Below, in pieces: positions 59,895 through 60,165 of a stretch of DNA of 60,165 bases. A program made the translations under genes and the position numbers. This stretch comes from a virus, in the IMG/VR virus record IMGVR_UViG_3300007775_000011, positions 1 to 60,165 of that record. One strand, given 5' to 3'. Numbering within the stretch: position 1 is the stretch's first letter; the number at the start of each line of letters is the position of its first letter. The notes under the pieces were generated by a model. That model was not told the origin of the DNA, made no database searches, and saw nothing but the letters and a program-made list of their open reading frames with translations.

Positions 59895-60068
59895 TTAGTC
59901 ATCTTCTCCGGCAACATACTCTCCGTCCATGTCATAGATAGCAACGCTTCCAGTATGGTCACAATTGTTGTCAAACTGGGTTATAGCAAAATCAAGAGCT
60001 TCTTCTGCTGTCTCGCATCCTGTGATTGTCATTGAGCTGTTTCCGCATATTGCTTTATATTCTTTCAT
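59895..60068 (-). CDS. cassette gene: hypothetical protein, 57 aa
   Basis: First gene after the array 2 leader, ribosome site AAGGAGAAG. Product MKEYKAICGNSSMTITGCET ... GSVAIYDMDGEYVAGEDD, a small two-layer alpha/beta protein. Overlaps or abuts the HTH-like gene start. Confidence 0.6.
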   Translation of the reverse strand: MKEYKAICGNSSMTITGCETAEEALDFAITQFDNNCDHTGSVAIYDMDGEYVAGEDD

Positions 60069-60088
60069 TGTTCTTCTCCTTAGTTTGG

Positions 60089-60121
60089 TTGGCTTTATTG
60101 CCCTTTGTTAAACATAGAATA
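60089..60121 (-). promoter_or_regulatory. array 2 leader: -10-like box plus conserved 24-nt segment
   Basis: The 24-nt segment at 60089-60112 is the same as 48374-48397, and TATTCT (complement of 60116-60121) lies at the same distance as in array 1. The plus strand of the segment ends GTTAAAC, an exact GTTRRRY core. No good -35 hexamer is seen before the window ends. Confidence 0.6.
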
Positions 60122-60165
60122 CCAAACTATTTTAAACATTGCGATACTTATTTTAAATTATTTTA

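Overview
The window looks like the complete, or nearly complete, genome of a tailed double-stranded DNA bacteriophage with a contractile tail (myovirus). Evidence: a DNA-packaging terminase pair, a DUF1073-type portal, Mu F-like head protein, DUF2213 protease, DUF2184-type capsid protein, DUF3383 sheath-like and DUF3277 tube-like proteins, a frameshifted tail assembly chaperone, a tape measure, gp138-like spike, gp25-like protein, baseplate J and a tail fibre with an S74-type self-cleaving chaperone. The DNA is AT-rich and uses Shine-Dalgarno starts. The host is not identifiable; a Gram-negative bacterium is a weak inference from the phage lipoprotein and the integron-type sites. No integrase or repressor was recognised.

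Layout. 12-4587 (minus): primase, SNF2-type helicase, a zinc-ribbon and a membrane microprotein, a pentapeptide-repeat protein and a DUF932 protein. 4588-4887: divergent promoter region. 4888-36895 (plus): packaging, a holin (apparently frameshifted), fibre/esterase-like genes, portal, head genes, a surface-glycan island (two glycosyltransferases, a methyltransferase, a sulfotransferase fused to a HAD phosphatase, a Stealth-like transferase, an amidase), tail, baseplate, fibre and a lipoprotein. 36896-57860 (minus): replication, recombination and repair: a split Rad50/SbcC with SbcD, a RuvC-like resolvase, RecA/UvsX-like ATPase, gp32-like SSB, clamp loader, a Pol I split into UDG-exonuclease and polymerase genes, sliding clamp, a TET-associated-type glycosyltransferase (suggesting modified DNA bases) and a DnaB-like helicase.

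The most unusual feature is two blocks of small minus-strand genes at about 45.76-48.61 kb and 57.86-60.12 kb. They are less AT-rich than the rest and their genes are separated by palindromic sites built like integron attC sites. Two of these sites (46870-46957 and 59406-59493) are nearly the same sequence although 12.5 kb apart, and have the attC hallmarks: terminal CTAAC/GTTAG-type boxes, inner complementary L boxes and one unpaired base in the L'' arm. Both blocks begin with the same 24-nt leader at the same distance from a TATTCT -10-like box. Many gene stop codons are the TAA of the TAAC box. One unit carries a tRNA-like sequence in place of a protein gene. I read these blocks as integron-type gene-cassette arrays without an integrase, carried by a phage, with the genes running opposite to the usual attC orientation.

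Other unusual points: a 42-nt element repeated after the portal, capsid and tail-tube genes and after a Lys-rich protein gene; a 28-codon epimerase N-terminal fragment beside one copy; a 25-bp perfect inverted repeat before the DNA-glycosyltransferase gene; a portal protein fused to polyvalent-protein domains; and a tRNA-like remnant lacking an anticodon arm.
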